A DNA stretch of 64,000 bases. It comes from Trema orientale (taxonomy: Eukaryota; Streptophyta; Magnoliopsida; Rosales; Cannabaceae). Location of the stretch: NCBI GenBank assembly GCA_002914845.1, contig JXTC01000005.1:2075851-2139850 (forward strand), in the 5' to 3' direction. Of this stretch, positions 32,981 to 44,506 are shown piece by piece (within the stretch, counting starts at the first letter, position 1; every line of letters begins with the position of its first letter). Under the pieces are notes generated by a model that was given only the letters and a program-made list of their open reading frames with translations, was not told the origin of the DNA and made no database searches. The position numbers and the translations under genes were made by a program.

Positions 32981-33215
32981 ATCTTGTTTTTTAATTTATT
33001 TTGTTGTATTTACCTGTTCGGTTTACTTGAGTTTTTTAGTATCCTCCTGAAGTACTCAGAGTCTTTTATTATTATTATTGTGGTACATAACTATAGAAAT
33101 GTTTTGAATCGAACTCATCAAAGTTAATAGAATCTGCTGGAATATAAGAAACAAAAAACTTGTGGAAAGAAAATGAAAAAAAAATTAAAAAAAACTAGTG
33201 CATTAGTATAAAAAC

Positions 33216-33573
33216 AAGGGATAACTGTAAAAAAATACCCTCATGGTTGGGTGTTCTGCAATTTAAACTCTGAAGTTTGGAATCTACAAAATAATATCCC
33301 GAAATTAAGAATTTCTGAAAATTAATACCCTGGACAGATTTTTTGACCAATTTTAGGAACGAAAAAACAATAATATCCTTAATTAAAACTAGATTAATCC
33401 ATATTATTCATCTTAATTTTGAGAATATTATTGTATTTTATCAGTTAAAAATCAACACAGGGTATTAATTTTCAGAAATTTGTAATCTCAGGGTATTATT
33501 TTGCAGAATCCAAACTTTAGGGTTTAAATTGCAGAACATCCAAATATGAGGGTATTTTTTTGCAATTATTCTT
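33216..33573. mobile_element. MITE with ~115-bp inverted repeats, 358 bp
   Basis: The left arm (AAGGGATAACTGTAAAAAAA onward) is repeated inverted at the right end (AAGAATAATTGCAAAAAAAT onward), with matching GTTTGGAATCTACAAAATAA-type blocks inside. A short AAAAAC repeat borders both ends. Long arms and a small core suggest a Mutator-like foldback MITE. Confidence 0.65.
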
Positions 33574-33904
33574 AAAAACAAAGCTCTATTTTCCTTCTGT
33601 ACCAAATATTTTAACACATTTAACATGGTCAGACTTATCTTGAAACTAATTACCTTTATTCATAAACATAATCCATGTTGCCAATTGAAAGATGCTATTG
33701 CTTTGTTTTTCATGAATGCTTGCTTTTAATTAACAAACATGATCAAAACAGAGGGCGGAAATATTTTATTCCTTTTTATTTATTATTTTTTCCCTGCCAT
33801 TTGATATACCTTAGTTTAACTTCCACCACCATTTGTCCCTATCAAAGTAAGACTTAAGACATGGACTAATAATAATCTCTGCAAAGAAACTTGAAGTTGT
33901 TGTT

Positions 33905-36900
33905 GAGTAAAATATGAACACAAGTGCACGTATCGCAAACAAGTAAAGTGTAAGTATGAGTATCGTTCCCACGAGAACTGTGCTTATTAAGTACCAAAAT
34001 TATTCTAACTCTAATTTTATTTAAAAGCAAATCAAAAGGAATAATTTAACAAAAATAAATCTAATAACTAAATAAAAAGAAAAGCAAAACAAAATAATAA
34101 ATAGGATAATCAAGAAGCTAAAGACTTAGGATTTCCGATTCACCTAGATTAATCTATCGAAATTATTCAATCCAATCAATTATTATTCACTCCCTATGCT
34201 AACACTGAATTTCTCTATTATATCCATTAATCTTTCTCAAAAATTAATAAACATATTTCAATAGACGAGTTCTAACATCTCTGTGTAAACTATGAACCTA
34301 TCAAAACTCATTAAGTACAAGAAATTCATAGTATTGCACAAGTTTCATGGATATCTCTATCTTACAATAATCTCACGTCATATTAATCAAGACAAATTCA
34401 ATCATCCCTTCTCAGATTTTAGATTAACATGCAAAAGTTGATCAGGCTCTCACAAGCATTAAGCATAGATTAATACAATTACCATAGAATGGAAATAAAC
34501 ATAAAATTGAATTGGAATTGAAATAATCAAGACATCATAATCCGACTACATTGTAACCCCAGAAAATAAATTTGTCACGACCCAAACCCCGGGCCAGTGG
34601 CAGAAGAGGAATTTCACAAGTGGAAATTCAAATTTTATTTTAGAAAATTTTAGAAACTTTAATTTTTCAGAAAAACGACAGCTAGTTTAAAACAACAGCT
34701 TCTGTAAAAGTTTATAAAAATAATTCAAATTATAAATTCCCACAGTTTGTGATCACCACTGGACATAGACTGTTGATAATAGTAATAAAACATATATATG
34801 CATCACCACTGTCATCACAAGTAGGCATAATAGATAAGATAGGCTAAATTCAAAGTATGAGCCTTAAATATTATTACAAATCCAAAGTGAGTTACTAAGT
34901 AGTTACCAACTACTAAACTAGTAATATTCTTCTAGTCCTAGGCACTCTGCTCCGAAGTTGCCTAAGTCATACTGTATATCACCTAAGAGGGGAAAGATAA
35001 GGGGGTGAGCATTTACATGCTCAGTAGAAATTCAATTACGTTTTTGATATGAATGCAACTTTTCAAACCTGCATGGTTAGTACCTTTCCAAAATCCAGTT
35101 ATAAAACAAGTTTGCAAATGATCAAGAGTAATCACATATTCAAATTCAAAATCAAAACCAAAGTCACCATGTTGTACATATCATAAATCAACCAAGTACA
35201 AATACATATATGAGCTCCCATCCTCTCATTACAATCCTGTAATACCTCTTGAACAGAGGTACCCAGTATCCTGACACTACCCGGAGGTGTGTCAGCAAAT
35301 CCTGCGTAGGGGCCTAGGTCTCTCACCTAGCGCTACAGCAACTCGCCAGCGATCTAAATACCATGATGCTAAAACGGAACTCAAGTGTGTGATCCTATGG
35401 TAGGTACAACATTTCACAGAGTATGCAATAACCATGCATCAAGTATATCAAGAAATCATGCTTTAAAACCCATTTGGTATTATTCTGGGATTTAAAGAAA
35501 ATTGGACAGCATAACGGCTGTATTTTCCCAAAATTTATCCTGTATAAAAATCATACAAACCAATCCCAGAACAATCCAATATATCTCAACAATTCACAAG
35601 TTCATCAAATATCCATTCAAATCATTAAAATCTATGAAAATCGATAATTTCAAGAAATAGGTCATAATGCATAATTTAAAACAAAATAAGTTAAAAACTT
35701 GGTAATTGAACCCCTATCTCGTCTGGATAGCTAGACTAAGCTATTTCGCTCGGAAAGTCGTTTCGGGATCCCGTGAGCTCGCTTTGAGGGGGTGACTTTC
35801 CAAACGAAGCCTCAAATTGCGAAATAGAGGTCACCACTGAATTCAAAACACCTAAAAATATTGGGTTAGACATATAACTCGATTAATTTAGGCCCCGGAC
35901 CCGTGGTATGCAAATCGAGGCGAAATCCCGAGCCTCGTGTCTCGGATTTCGTGCCAACTTAAAACCTATTGATGTTTTATATCAAAACTCGTCTCTTGAC
36001 CTTACTTAGTCCAATCCCGAAGTCCAATTTCAGTTTCGAGGCCTTTAGCTCAAATTTGGGCTTAATTAGAAACTAATTAGAAAATTTACAAAAATACCAT
36101 TTTCTGAAAATATTTAGATAACGTCACAAATTTCAGATAAGTTTTTCTCTCAATCCTTACATCTAATTTCTACAAATCTACCACTCTTTCTTCTATCTTA
36201 AACCACATTTCCATCCCTCAAAGTTTCATGAGCATTGGATGAACATAACAAAATAATTGTACAAATACCAATTTTTCGTGACGAAAATGCCACAAAAACT
36301 TTAAAACGCTCATCGGAGCTTTTTGGCTGGAAATTGATGGTGGTGGAGGGTGAACCCAGGTAGGAGGAAGCTTGGGCTTCGATTTGGTGGCGGTGGGTGG
36401 TGGCCACGGTGGCCGAAATGGCGAAAATCCACCGCGAAATGTCGCGGTTTAGGTGCGACTTCTCGCGCCGTTTGTCGTAGCTGGGCGGCGCGACTGCCGG
36501 CAATGGTGGCTAACATGGGTTCGTCCGGCTAGGGGGAGGTGGGTGGCCAGAGCTCAGGCGATGGGTCAGCTCTGGTGGCCGGCGATTTGGAGGAAGAAGA
36601 AAGAAAGTCGAAAATGAAGAAGAAGAAGAAGAAAAAGAAGAAAAGAGGGGGAGAGAGAGAGAACATGAAAACGGGGGAGAAATAGGGATTTGGAGACCAT
36701 TTGGGGTTTTTGTGACATGTGTCACTTAATAGGCTGATAACCTAACTTCTCAAAATTGTACTTTAACCCCAATTTTCGAATTTTTATTTCAATTTGGTCC
36801 TTAAAATTCAAATTTGACCCCAAACTCAAATATTCTTCCACTTTGATCCTTACTTCAAATTAAATTAAATTTCAGCCTTTTTTTTCAATTTATGAAAAGT

Positions 36901-37570
36901 CCATAATGCCCTTAATAAAATTCAAGGTTTTTACAAAATTAGTTCATGATATAGAGAAAACAAACTCTAAACATGATTCTAGACATGGAAAAGAAAGAAC
37001 AAAGAAGAGTAGAAAAAGCTAGAAGTCAAATCAATGGCGTTCCATCTCCGGGTTGCCAATTGCTCCGCCTTCAATCCTTCACTCTCGCTTTCTTCCTTAT
37101 TTTCTGAGTTGTTTTTGGCCTGAGAATCTCTCAAATAAATCTAGAAAAGACCTATGTATAGGCTAGGAGGCGGCCACCACCAAAACTAGGCAAAAGGCGT
37201 CTTAAGATGATTTTTATAAAGTTTCCCACAGAGTGACGCCGGGGCATCGGTTGTATGGCGCTGGGGCACCACTCTTGCTGTCCATTATTTCTTTTGAGCC
37301 CGAACTAGCGCCATTTCCTCTGGTCCTCACTAACTTCATCTTATTTTGAGTCTTTTAAGCACTCTAGTACCAATGACAAGCACCAAGGCACTCCCTTCTC
37401 TTTTTAACTTGCCATAAATCATGTCATTATCACCAAATACCAACAATTATACTAAAATTATCTAACCTACAATCAAAATATCAAAAACACAAATAAAATT
37501 CCTAAAAATCTCAAGAATCCACCAAATATCTAGCTTAAATGATATCTAATTTGTGAGTAAAACTCACTCA
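33905..37570. repeat. Unclassified dispersed repeat, interrupted by a solo LTR
   Basis: The left part (AAGTGCACGTATCGCAAACA near 33922) and right part (37000-37570) look like parts of a non-coding repeat often seen in plant genomes, but I cannot name its class or fix its ends. A 2.36 kb solo LTR sits inside it at 34573-36935. Confidence 0.35.
34573..36935. mobile_element. Solo LTR of an LTR retrotransposon, 2.36 kb
   Basis: Starts TGTCACGACCC and ends TTTTTACA, with a 5-bp target duplication AAATT at 34568-34572 and 36936-36940. No retroviral coding domains lie inside. It is a single LTR, probably left after LTR-LTR recombination, likely of a Ty3/gypsy family by its length and start. It contains a GC-rich stretch at about 36350-36600. 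It looks whole as an LTR. Confidence 0.75.
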
Positions 37571-38445
37571 TCACTTGTGATGAAATATGACACTCTCATC
37601 TCTTCTGCTCAAGAACCATTTACTCCATAATCAGTAGTGATGAAATATGACACTACTGTTTCCCAACTCGGGAAGATAATGGTAATCCAGCATTTGCAAT
37701 TAAAACCTAAAGATAATTATGACGATAATTTAATAGGAACGACAGATTTTAATATTGTGATGATAGTATTATTAGTAGGCAAATTATTACTTGAGGGAAA
37801 AATTTAGTGACATTTTTCTAATTATTATTTATATCAAGATTTTAGTGACACCCTTAGACCAAAAATATATTGAAACCTCATATAATAAAAATAAAATGAA
37901 CTACACTCCATCAAATAGTATTAAATTGATATAAATGTCACTTTCACTATTAAATTTTCGTTTACGTTTGAACTATTTATATCAAAGCAAAAATTAGTTT
38001 CTGACAATATGGAAGTTTTCAATACTTTTTAGCTAATTTTAGCATAAATCAAGAGACTATAGTGTAAACTTTTCCTATATAAAACACTTGCTTACTTTTG
38101 GTCAGTGAAGGGGCCTTTTGGCTTGTGATCATGATAACCGATCGAGCCACTTCAATAACCAGCAACAAGACAAAATTCATAACTAGCCCCGTAGCCCGTG
38201 ACCGGGGGGGAAAAAACAAAAAGGCAGACTATATTACCAACATAGTCAATAGTTCAACGATCATAAAAGACCATAAAACTAATAGGTGCATCCAAAAGCA
38301 TCACTCTCATCCAAACATACATCAACCAAGCATGCATGCATGCATTCTTTAGCTATAGTCACAAAAATGTCCCAAGTTGTAGTTTTGAGTATCATCTTTA
38401 CCAAACTGGTGAGAGTAAGAGTGCTACGTCAAGTCACGTAAGTAA
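37571..38445. other. 3' flank of LFG copy B
   Basis: No separate gene. The part from about 38090 to 38440 matches the 3' flanks of copies A and C (CATGCATGCA, then an AAAATGTCCCAAGTT-like block), so the duplicated unit includes this DNA. The remainder is AT-rich and unassigned. Confidence 0.5.
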
Positions 38446-39281
38446 CTAACAGCTGATACAGCTCTCACGAAGTTTACGCATACTGGCCACCACATTCCAA
38501 ACTGAGAGTATCGCCACGACTGGTATCATAAGATTGTTACCAAGTGTAATGGTGGCCAGGATGTAGTCATCATACGGGTATCGCTCCCTCGGTCGTCCCT
38601 CTATGCAAAGAAGATAGCCATACGTGAATTCGTCCATCAGTTCATTTGTGTTGTACAGAGTATAGTTTGAGAAAAGCAGTACTGGAGCAACCAGACCACA
38701 AAGAGCAAGAGCTGAAAATATCAGGCTGGTTGGGTAAAACACCTCCTATACAGTACAAGATCTACCATGTTAGAACAACAGTGCATGCATGTATGGAATA
38801 TAAGACATGATAGTCTCTGAGTGACACGCATAGATAAAAATATTTATGCAGATATATGCAGAAACAAGAGGTATCTCTGACCTTGAATAAAATGGTGGAA
38901 CTAACAGTTACGAGACCGGTGAACACTAATTAATGGTTCCAGAAATCTCAAGTCCTTGCTCTTCCTGGCAGCCCAGAAGGTGTAGCTGGTCAAGCATAAA
39001 GTTGCTACCGTGGTTAATAAGAGTCCTTTTAGCACAAATTCTCCTGCAAGAAAGCGCATTTATAATCTAAGAGTTATATCAGTATGCCATAAGATTATAT
39101 ACTGAAAATGTAATGCAAATTTGACAATATTAATTGAGGATATGGACCATATACTGTGCAGGCAAAACCAGCTAGGAAACCGTTTGATAGAGTTAATCGT
39201 CCTAGAAGGATGAATTTCTGGGGATGCTTTTTCTGATAGCCCGGCGAGCTCAAGAAGCACACTGCTGCTGGAAAAAGGAAA

Positions 39282-39318
<37 letters not shown>

Positions 39319-40665
39319 AAGGAATGTGTCATGGTGAATTCTACACATACATTGTCATAAACGGTGTACAAAGGAATTAGTGGCCCGACTCACTGGACCT
39401 GTGCACCGTAATGTGGCTCGACTAGTTCCCTCAAAGAAAGTTGCTAGTGGGCATAGTCACAAGAGATCATAAATGCACCCAAGACGATTCCATTAATTGG
39501 GAGGGGAGATGCATACCTCCAGGTCCCAAGTCCTGATTGCTTGAGTCACCCCAATTGGGGTTCTAAGCAATCAAGTACATTACTGATGAAATAGCTGATT
39601 AAATAGGCAAACATTTATGAAAAAGATGATAACAATTAACAGGGGTATACGGTGAACTCAAAGGCCTTTTTTGGGAATGAATTATGGACAACTATAATGT
39701 GTACTGGATTAGGTCATGTAATCGGCCACCACAAATCAACCAAATTCAGAAACAAATTGGCCATTAAATAAATCTTTTGCCAAATCAAAGTACCATCCAG
39801 ATAATATTAAGGGAGCAAAACAACAAATCTAGATATGAATAACTGATAAAATAAGATTAAAAAAAGTTATTGTAAATTCTTTTATTGTGTTTCTTTTGGT
39901 ATTGAATTATTAAAGCTACTGTCTTTCTAGCTGAAGTGTTTTTTCTTCTAATGCATAGAGATTTAAGATAATGAAAAAGGATTATAAGAACAAATTTGAC
40001 ATTTTTAATTTCTTATTATAATAAATAACTACCTATTAATTATTAACGAAAACGTGACACAGCAATATCCCAAACTTATGCAAAGATCAACGAAACCCAA
40101 AAGAAGCAAATTAATTTATCCACACACACACACATATATATATCATATATTCAACGACCAAGGAAATCTGATCAAAACCTATAATTTAGAAGAAAACAAA
40201 ATTAATAATGATAGTAATACACACAATAAGCATAACCAGAACCAGCAGACAAATTCGAGAGAGATCTTTCAATTTCTTACTATATACTTTAATTTTCTTT
40301 TGTGTTTTTGTATTCTTTTCTTTTTCTCCTGAATTTATTTAAATTTATTAAAGAGAGAAAATGGCATTAAAGTGAGTTTTTGAAACAGTACTACTCATTC
40401 ATTTCAAAAAAAAAAAAAATCATTACTATTCAATAAAAATAATAAAATAATTGAAAAAAAAAAACTAGGAGTACGTGCCGGTGAGAAGATGGAGGCCGAG
40501 ATAGGCAGGGAGGTCCAGAGAGCCAAAGGGAGTGTAGTTGGCGATGGTGGACGCTATGTAGGTGACGATAGCTAGTTGTACGGAAAGTCTACCGTACACT
40601 TTCCCTATGAAAGTCCATCGGAGCCGGACCACATCCGTCACCGACTCCAAATTCATCGTTGACAT
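38446..40665 (-). pseudogene. BAX-inhibitor/LIFEGUARD-like gene, copy B
   Basis: Four exons on the minus strand: 40665-40479, 39264-39148, 39043-38882 and 38745-38446. The exons encode a multi-pass membrane protein of the TMBIM/LIFEGUARD family, with WTFIGKVYGRLSVQL (TM1), LGLHLLTG/AVCFLSS (TM2), LTSYTFWAARK and, in exon 4, YNTNELMDEFTY and YPYDDYILATITLGNNL, matching the family's YDTDNLI...YDEYIWAAVSLY end. The family acts in the ER or other membranes against cell death. Exons 1 and 2 join in phase only if intron 1 uses a GC donor (CCG then GCACGT; copy A has GTACGT). Exon 2 has a NAGNAG acceptor (CAGCAG). Exon 3 has 4 extra bases near 38930 (TTAATTAG against TTGG in copy A), which shift the frame, so the gene is probably dead or truncated. 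Confidence 0.7.
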
Positions 40666-40807
40666 TATGACTCACTCAAAATCAACTTCTTCTTATTCTT
40701 CCTTTGGGTCTGATCAATCAAAATGTCAAACCCTATATAGCCCCTAGCAAGCAAGCAAGCTAGCTAGCTAGCACATTTTCTCTTTCTTTCCTCTTGGTCG
40801 TCTCTCA

Positions 40808-40845
<38 letters not shown>

Positions 40846-41340
40846 TCGTTACGTCGTAACTGTTGCTTATTGTTTCTTCCTTCTGCATGCTAATCGTCAT
40901 TAAATTTAATTACGTTGTTATTTTTAAGAAAAAACGGAAGAAGAAAAGCTTGAAACGGCGTCGTTTTATTCTACCAAGCTAATTTTTGCAAAAACGGTGC
41001 GTCGTTTCTTTTACCAAGTTGATTTTCCGAAAGCGGTGCGTTTACGAGTCTTGGTCGTCAAGACTGGCGGTACCGTAGTACTAGTGCAGTGTTCCACTAC
41101 CACGCCCAATGGTACCACAACTACTACTACGTACCACCACCACTTCAATCTCCATTTTTTTTTTTCCCTCTCTTCTTCCATCTATGACGTTATTCGTTAA
41201 GTAAGGTTTTTACAGCTTAATTTCTTTTAGATTTAGTTAAATTCGGTATATAAAAGTATGTATATAGAGCACCAATTTAATAAGTATTTTTTTTTTTACC
41301 TTGTTAAGCATTGAATAATTGATTTTTTTTTTCAATTATT
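40666..41340 (-). promoter_or_regulatory. Promoter region of LFG copy B
   Basis: It holds a CT microsatellite (about 40801-40829) next to a TA run, and blocks such as GCAAAAACGGTGCGT and TCAAGACTGG that recur upstream of copy A (about 48170 and 48269). The shared promoter shows that the duplication carried 5' flanks too. Confidence 0.55.
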
Positions 41341-41344
41341 TAAA

Positions 41345-42365
41345 TTTTGATAGCAACCCTCATGCTCTTAGTCGTTTTAACACTTCCATTACGGTGCTTT
41401 TTCTTTTAGCTATGGACTCAAACTAGTCACATTTTTTCAACAAACCTCTACCTGATTATTTGACATGATTAATTTATATTAGATTTTATTCAATCCTATT
41501 TATGTCCAACAAATTATACTCTTAATTAAATCAATTGGTATTAGTAACCTTCTGACCTTATTTCCTATATAAGCCGAAGCTAAAGTAGCTAATAATAATA
41601 ATAATAATAGCTTGAACTCCAATAGTAAGAAGCCCAGGACACATGACAAAGGCACTCAGATTCCTGGATGTTGATATGATCCAATCACCCGGCACAAGAC
41701 AAGATAGGAAGGGGCTAATAGTCTTATCTTGTGAGAATTGTGTTACGAAATTATATTTCCACATATTTGACAATTAATATATTGTGTTAGGCCATAATAT
41801 TTCTAAGTGGACCCTAATTAAGTGATTTATTGAGATGCTCAGAATATCTAATGGGTGTGGGTTGCAATGTGGATACTCTATTAGTCACCCAGTTATGGTT
41901 GATTGATACTCTAGTCTGACTTAACTTTTAAGGTTTTGGGCCATGCCAAATAGATCATGCGCTTTTTTTTTTTCTCGGCTAATCATTTAGTAAATATTGA
42001 GTATTTTGACCATAGAAGACCTTTAACCATCATGCCCTTAGTCGTCTAATGGTTCTGCTACAGTATTCATCTTTTGGCTATGGACTTAGATTAGTCATAG
42101 TTTCTCAACAAAACCTCATTTGACATGAATGATTTGTATTAGATGTTATTCAATCCTATTTATGACCAACAAATTGTACTCTTAATTAAATCAACTGGTT
42201 TTAGTCGAAGCTAAAGTAGCCAATAATAATAATAATAATAATAGCTTGAATGCCAATAGTAAGAAGTCCAAGGCACGTGACATAGGCAATCAGATTCCTG
42301 GATGTTGATATGATCCAATCACCAGGCACAAGACAAGATAGGAAGGGGCTAAGAGTCTTATAATA
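41345..42365. repeat. Tandem duplication, ~650-bp spacing
   Basis: Two copies, about 41345-41742 and 42018-42362, share long blocks such as GATTCCTGGATGTTGATATG and CACAAGACAAGATAGGAAGG, as well as a (TAA)n run of different lengths (about 41590 and 42222). No coding. The piece after it (AAAGGGCCAATGTTCTG, about 42387) also occurs in X2 near 30061, a trace of a third X unit behind LFG copy A. Confidence 0.65.
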
Positions 42366-42899
42366 AGGCCACTAATCTTGCATTTAAAGGGCCAATGTTC
42401 TGTTTTCTAAATATATGTTTTTCCCTTTCACAGAGGGAATAAGTACAATCCACAAAAATCTTTGGAAACACTAAAAGGAATTAATATATATATATATATA
42501 TTCAAAATCTGCAAAATATTTGATTTGATTTTATACGTGACGTAAATAAATTGAAAGACATCCATCCTAGTACTCGTAATAAATGAGCAGTATTGTTGTA
42601 ATTAATATAGATTTTCATCTATATATGTGTGTGTGAGCATATATGAATGTAAAATTAAGATACAAAAAATTATTTTTTGATAAGACTGGTAAATTAAGGG
42701 TGGTTTCAGTGGTACCTTTGGGATTTGACATATGAATATGTATATGGAAGTAAGGGAAGAATCTGATCAAAATTAGGAGTTCGGCATGAAGTTGGAACGG
42801 TCGGTCTACGATCATGATTCGGCAGAGGTCTCAGTTTATTGGCATTTGGATGAATCGATTTTACGAAACAATAATTATTGAGTGAAGCATACTGTGTGC

Positions 42900-43285
42900 G
42901 GTGCACTTTGGAACATATTCAATAAAAATTCCGCCATCTATGTACTCCATAATTCATACCACCATACCGGTTGGTGTTATCTTTGCTGTCTACTTATGGG
43001 GGGAATTCTTGTTTGAATACTGTGGAAGAGCTAGGAAGAGCAAGAACAAGAGAAGGATGTCGATAACATTGGAGACCGAGAGTGGAGTAGTAAAGGGGCT
43101 GAGTTTTCACGGTAAGAAAGCATGGCTCTTCTTGGCGAGTCTTGAGAGCGGTGTAATCCAGCTTTGGCATTACAAGATGGCTACACTCATTGACCAATTC
43201 GAGCACCACCGTGGCCACGTCCGTGGCGTCCATTTCCATATCTATCGCCGGCTCTTCGTCTCTGGGGGTACGTTTGGTTGCTAGC
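42900..43285 (+). pseudogene. Coatomer alpha subunit, N-terminal fragment
   Basis: From the ATG at 43057 the frame reads 76 codons resembling the very start of alpha-[35 protein letters not shown] and [18 protein letters not shown], which are the first WD40 repeats of the COPI coat protein (usual length about 1220 residues). Compared with the family there is an extra residue in the AWLFLAS step, and the key DDYKIKVW block after VSGG is missing. The fragment stops within the first exon, so it is a truncated, nonfunctional piece. Confidence 0.75.
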
Positions 43286-44506
43286 ATTCATCCATTCGGG
43301 TGAGCAAAGCAATTCTGCTAAATTCTGTCTCTTTCTCTCTCTCACACACACACATTTCAATTACGTGTCCCCTCCCCTGTTTTTTGGGTAAATTGATTAG
43401 TGTTTTGGTTCACAAGGATTATTGTCTTCCTGATTTTTTGAAGCTTTAGCAGATTTGCTCTCTCAACTTGTTACCACGTATAGAATCCATCTGTTTTGCA
43501 AGAAAATGGAGTTCCCATGTATAGTCTACCAAGGGTATGAACGAACGAGGATAGAGTTCTGTCTATTTTTTTCTTCTTCTTCTTCTTCTTGTTGTTATTA
43601 ATGAAATTTAAAACCGAATGTATTATTAATGGTAATTGAGATATATAGTACAAACATGATCTTTTTTCTTTTTTTTTTCAGGAAACAAGTCTAGCTTATG
43701 GTTATTGTCTAGATAAGACCCCAAATATTGACTGGTTTCCTTTCTCTAATTAGTTCAGAATTCTTGTAATGTATTTTGCTCTCTCTAGAGAATTCAGGCT
43801 TTGCTAATGCAACTACAACTTTAAATTGAAGGCCTCTGACTAGTCTTTAAACTTCTTTTATAGTTTCGGGAGACCGTTGGGTCTTTATTTTTCAATTTCG
43901 AGTATGGTTAGTAACCTAACGAAACTGGTCCTTGGTTCAGCTGGTGTGGTCAAATGTGTACTTCTTATGTTTTGGAGATGTTGTATGGATTGATGTGTTT
44001 GACTAAGAATTTGTTCCCTTATCCTTGTATCTTCTACGTCAAGTTTCTGTATATGATTTTTCAATTTCTTTAGTTAAGTTTAAAAAAATATGAGATTAGA
44101 CTTGTAGTGTAATTTTCTAATATAATTAATATTAGGGGTTTCCATTACTTCAAATGTACCAAGTTTTCTTTCTAGCTTTTCCAGTAAAAGGGCTATTTCA
44201 TTTTGGCTAGTGATGAAAAACGAGCCACTTCAATATATACAAGACAAAATTCATTAATAGCCCATGACATAAAAGGAGAGGCTGACTATAAATTGCCAAC
44301 CACGAAGCATAGTCAATAGTCCAACGATAAAAATAAAAGACCATAACACTAATAAGCATCCAAAAGTTGTCCACTCTCACCCCAAACATGCATCAACCAT
44401 GCATATGCCTGCACTAGCTAGTAGCAAAATTATCTCAAGGTTTAGTTTAATTTGAGTATCATTTACAAAACCAGTGAGAGCAAGAGTGGTACGTCAAGTT
44501 GTGTAA
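43286..44506. other. Unassigned DNA and 3' flank of LFG copy A
   Basis: No gene. A (CTT)n run lies near 43572-43591. The part from about 44200 matches the 3' flanks of copies B and C. Confidence 0.5.

Noticed and set aside
35132-35326. 64-codon minus frame with FADTPPGSVRILGTS
   Set aside because: It lies inside the solo LTR; it probably reflects conserved LTR sequence, not a host gene.
36198-36725. GC-rich frames on both strands near 36.2-36.7 kb
   Set aside because: They lie within the solo LTR and are rich in simple GAA/CTT and GGTGG words; composition makes them open, not coding.
39281-39316. Poly-A run in intron 1 of LFG copy B as a retrocopy tail
   Set aside because: It lies in an intron of a gene with introns, next to exon 2, and no retrocopy body precedes it.
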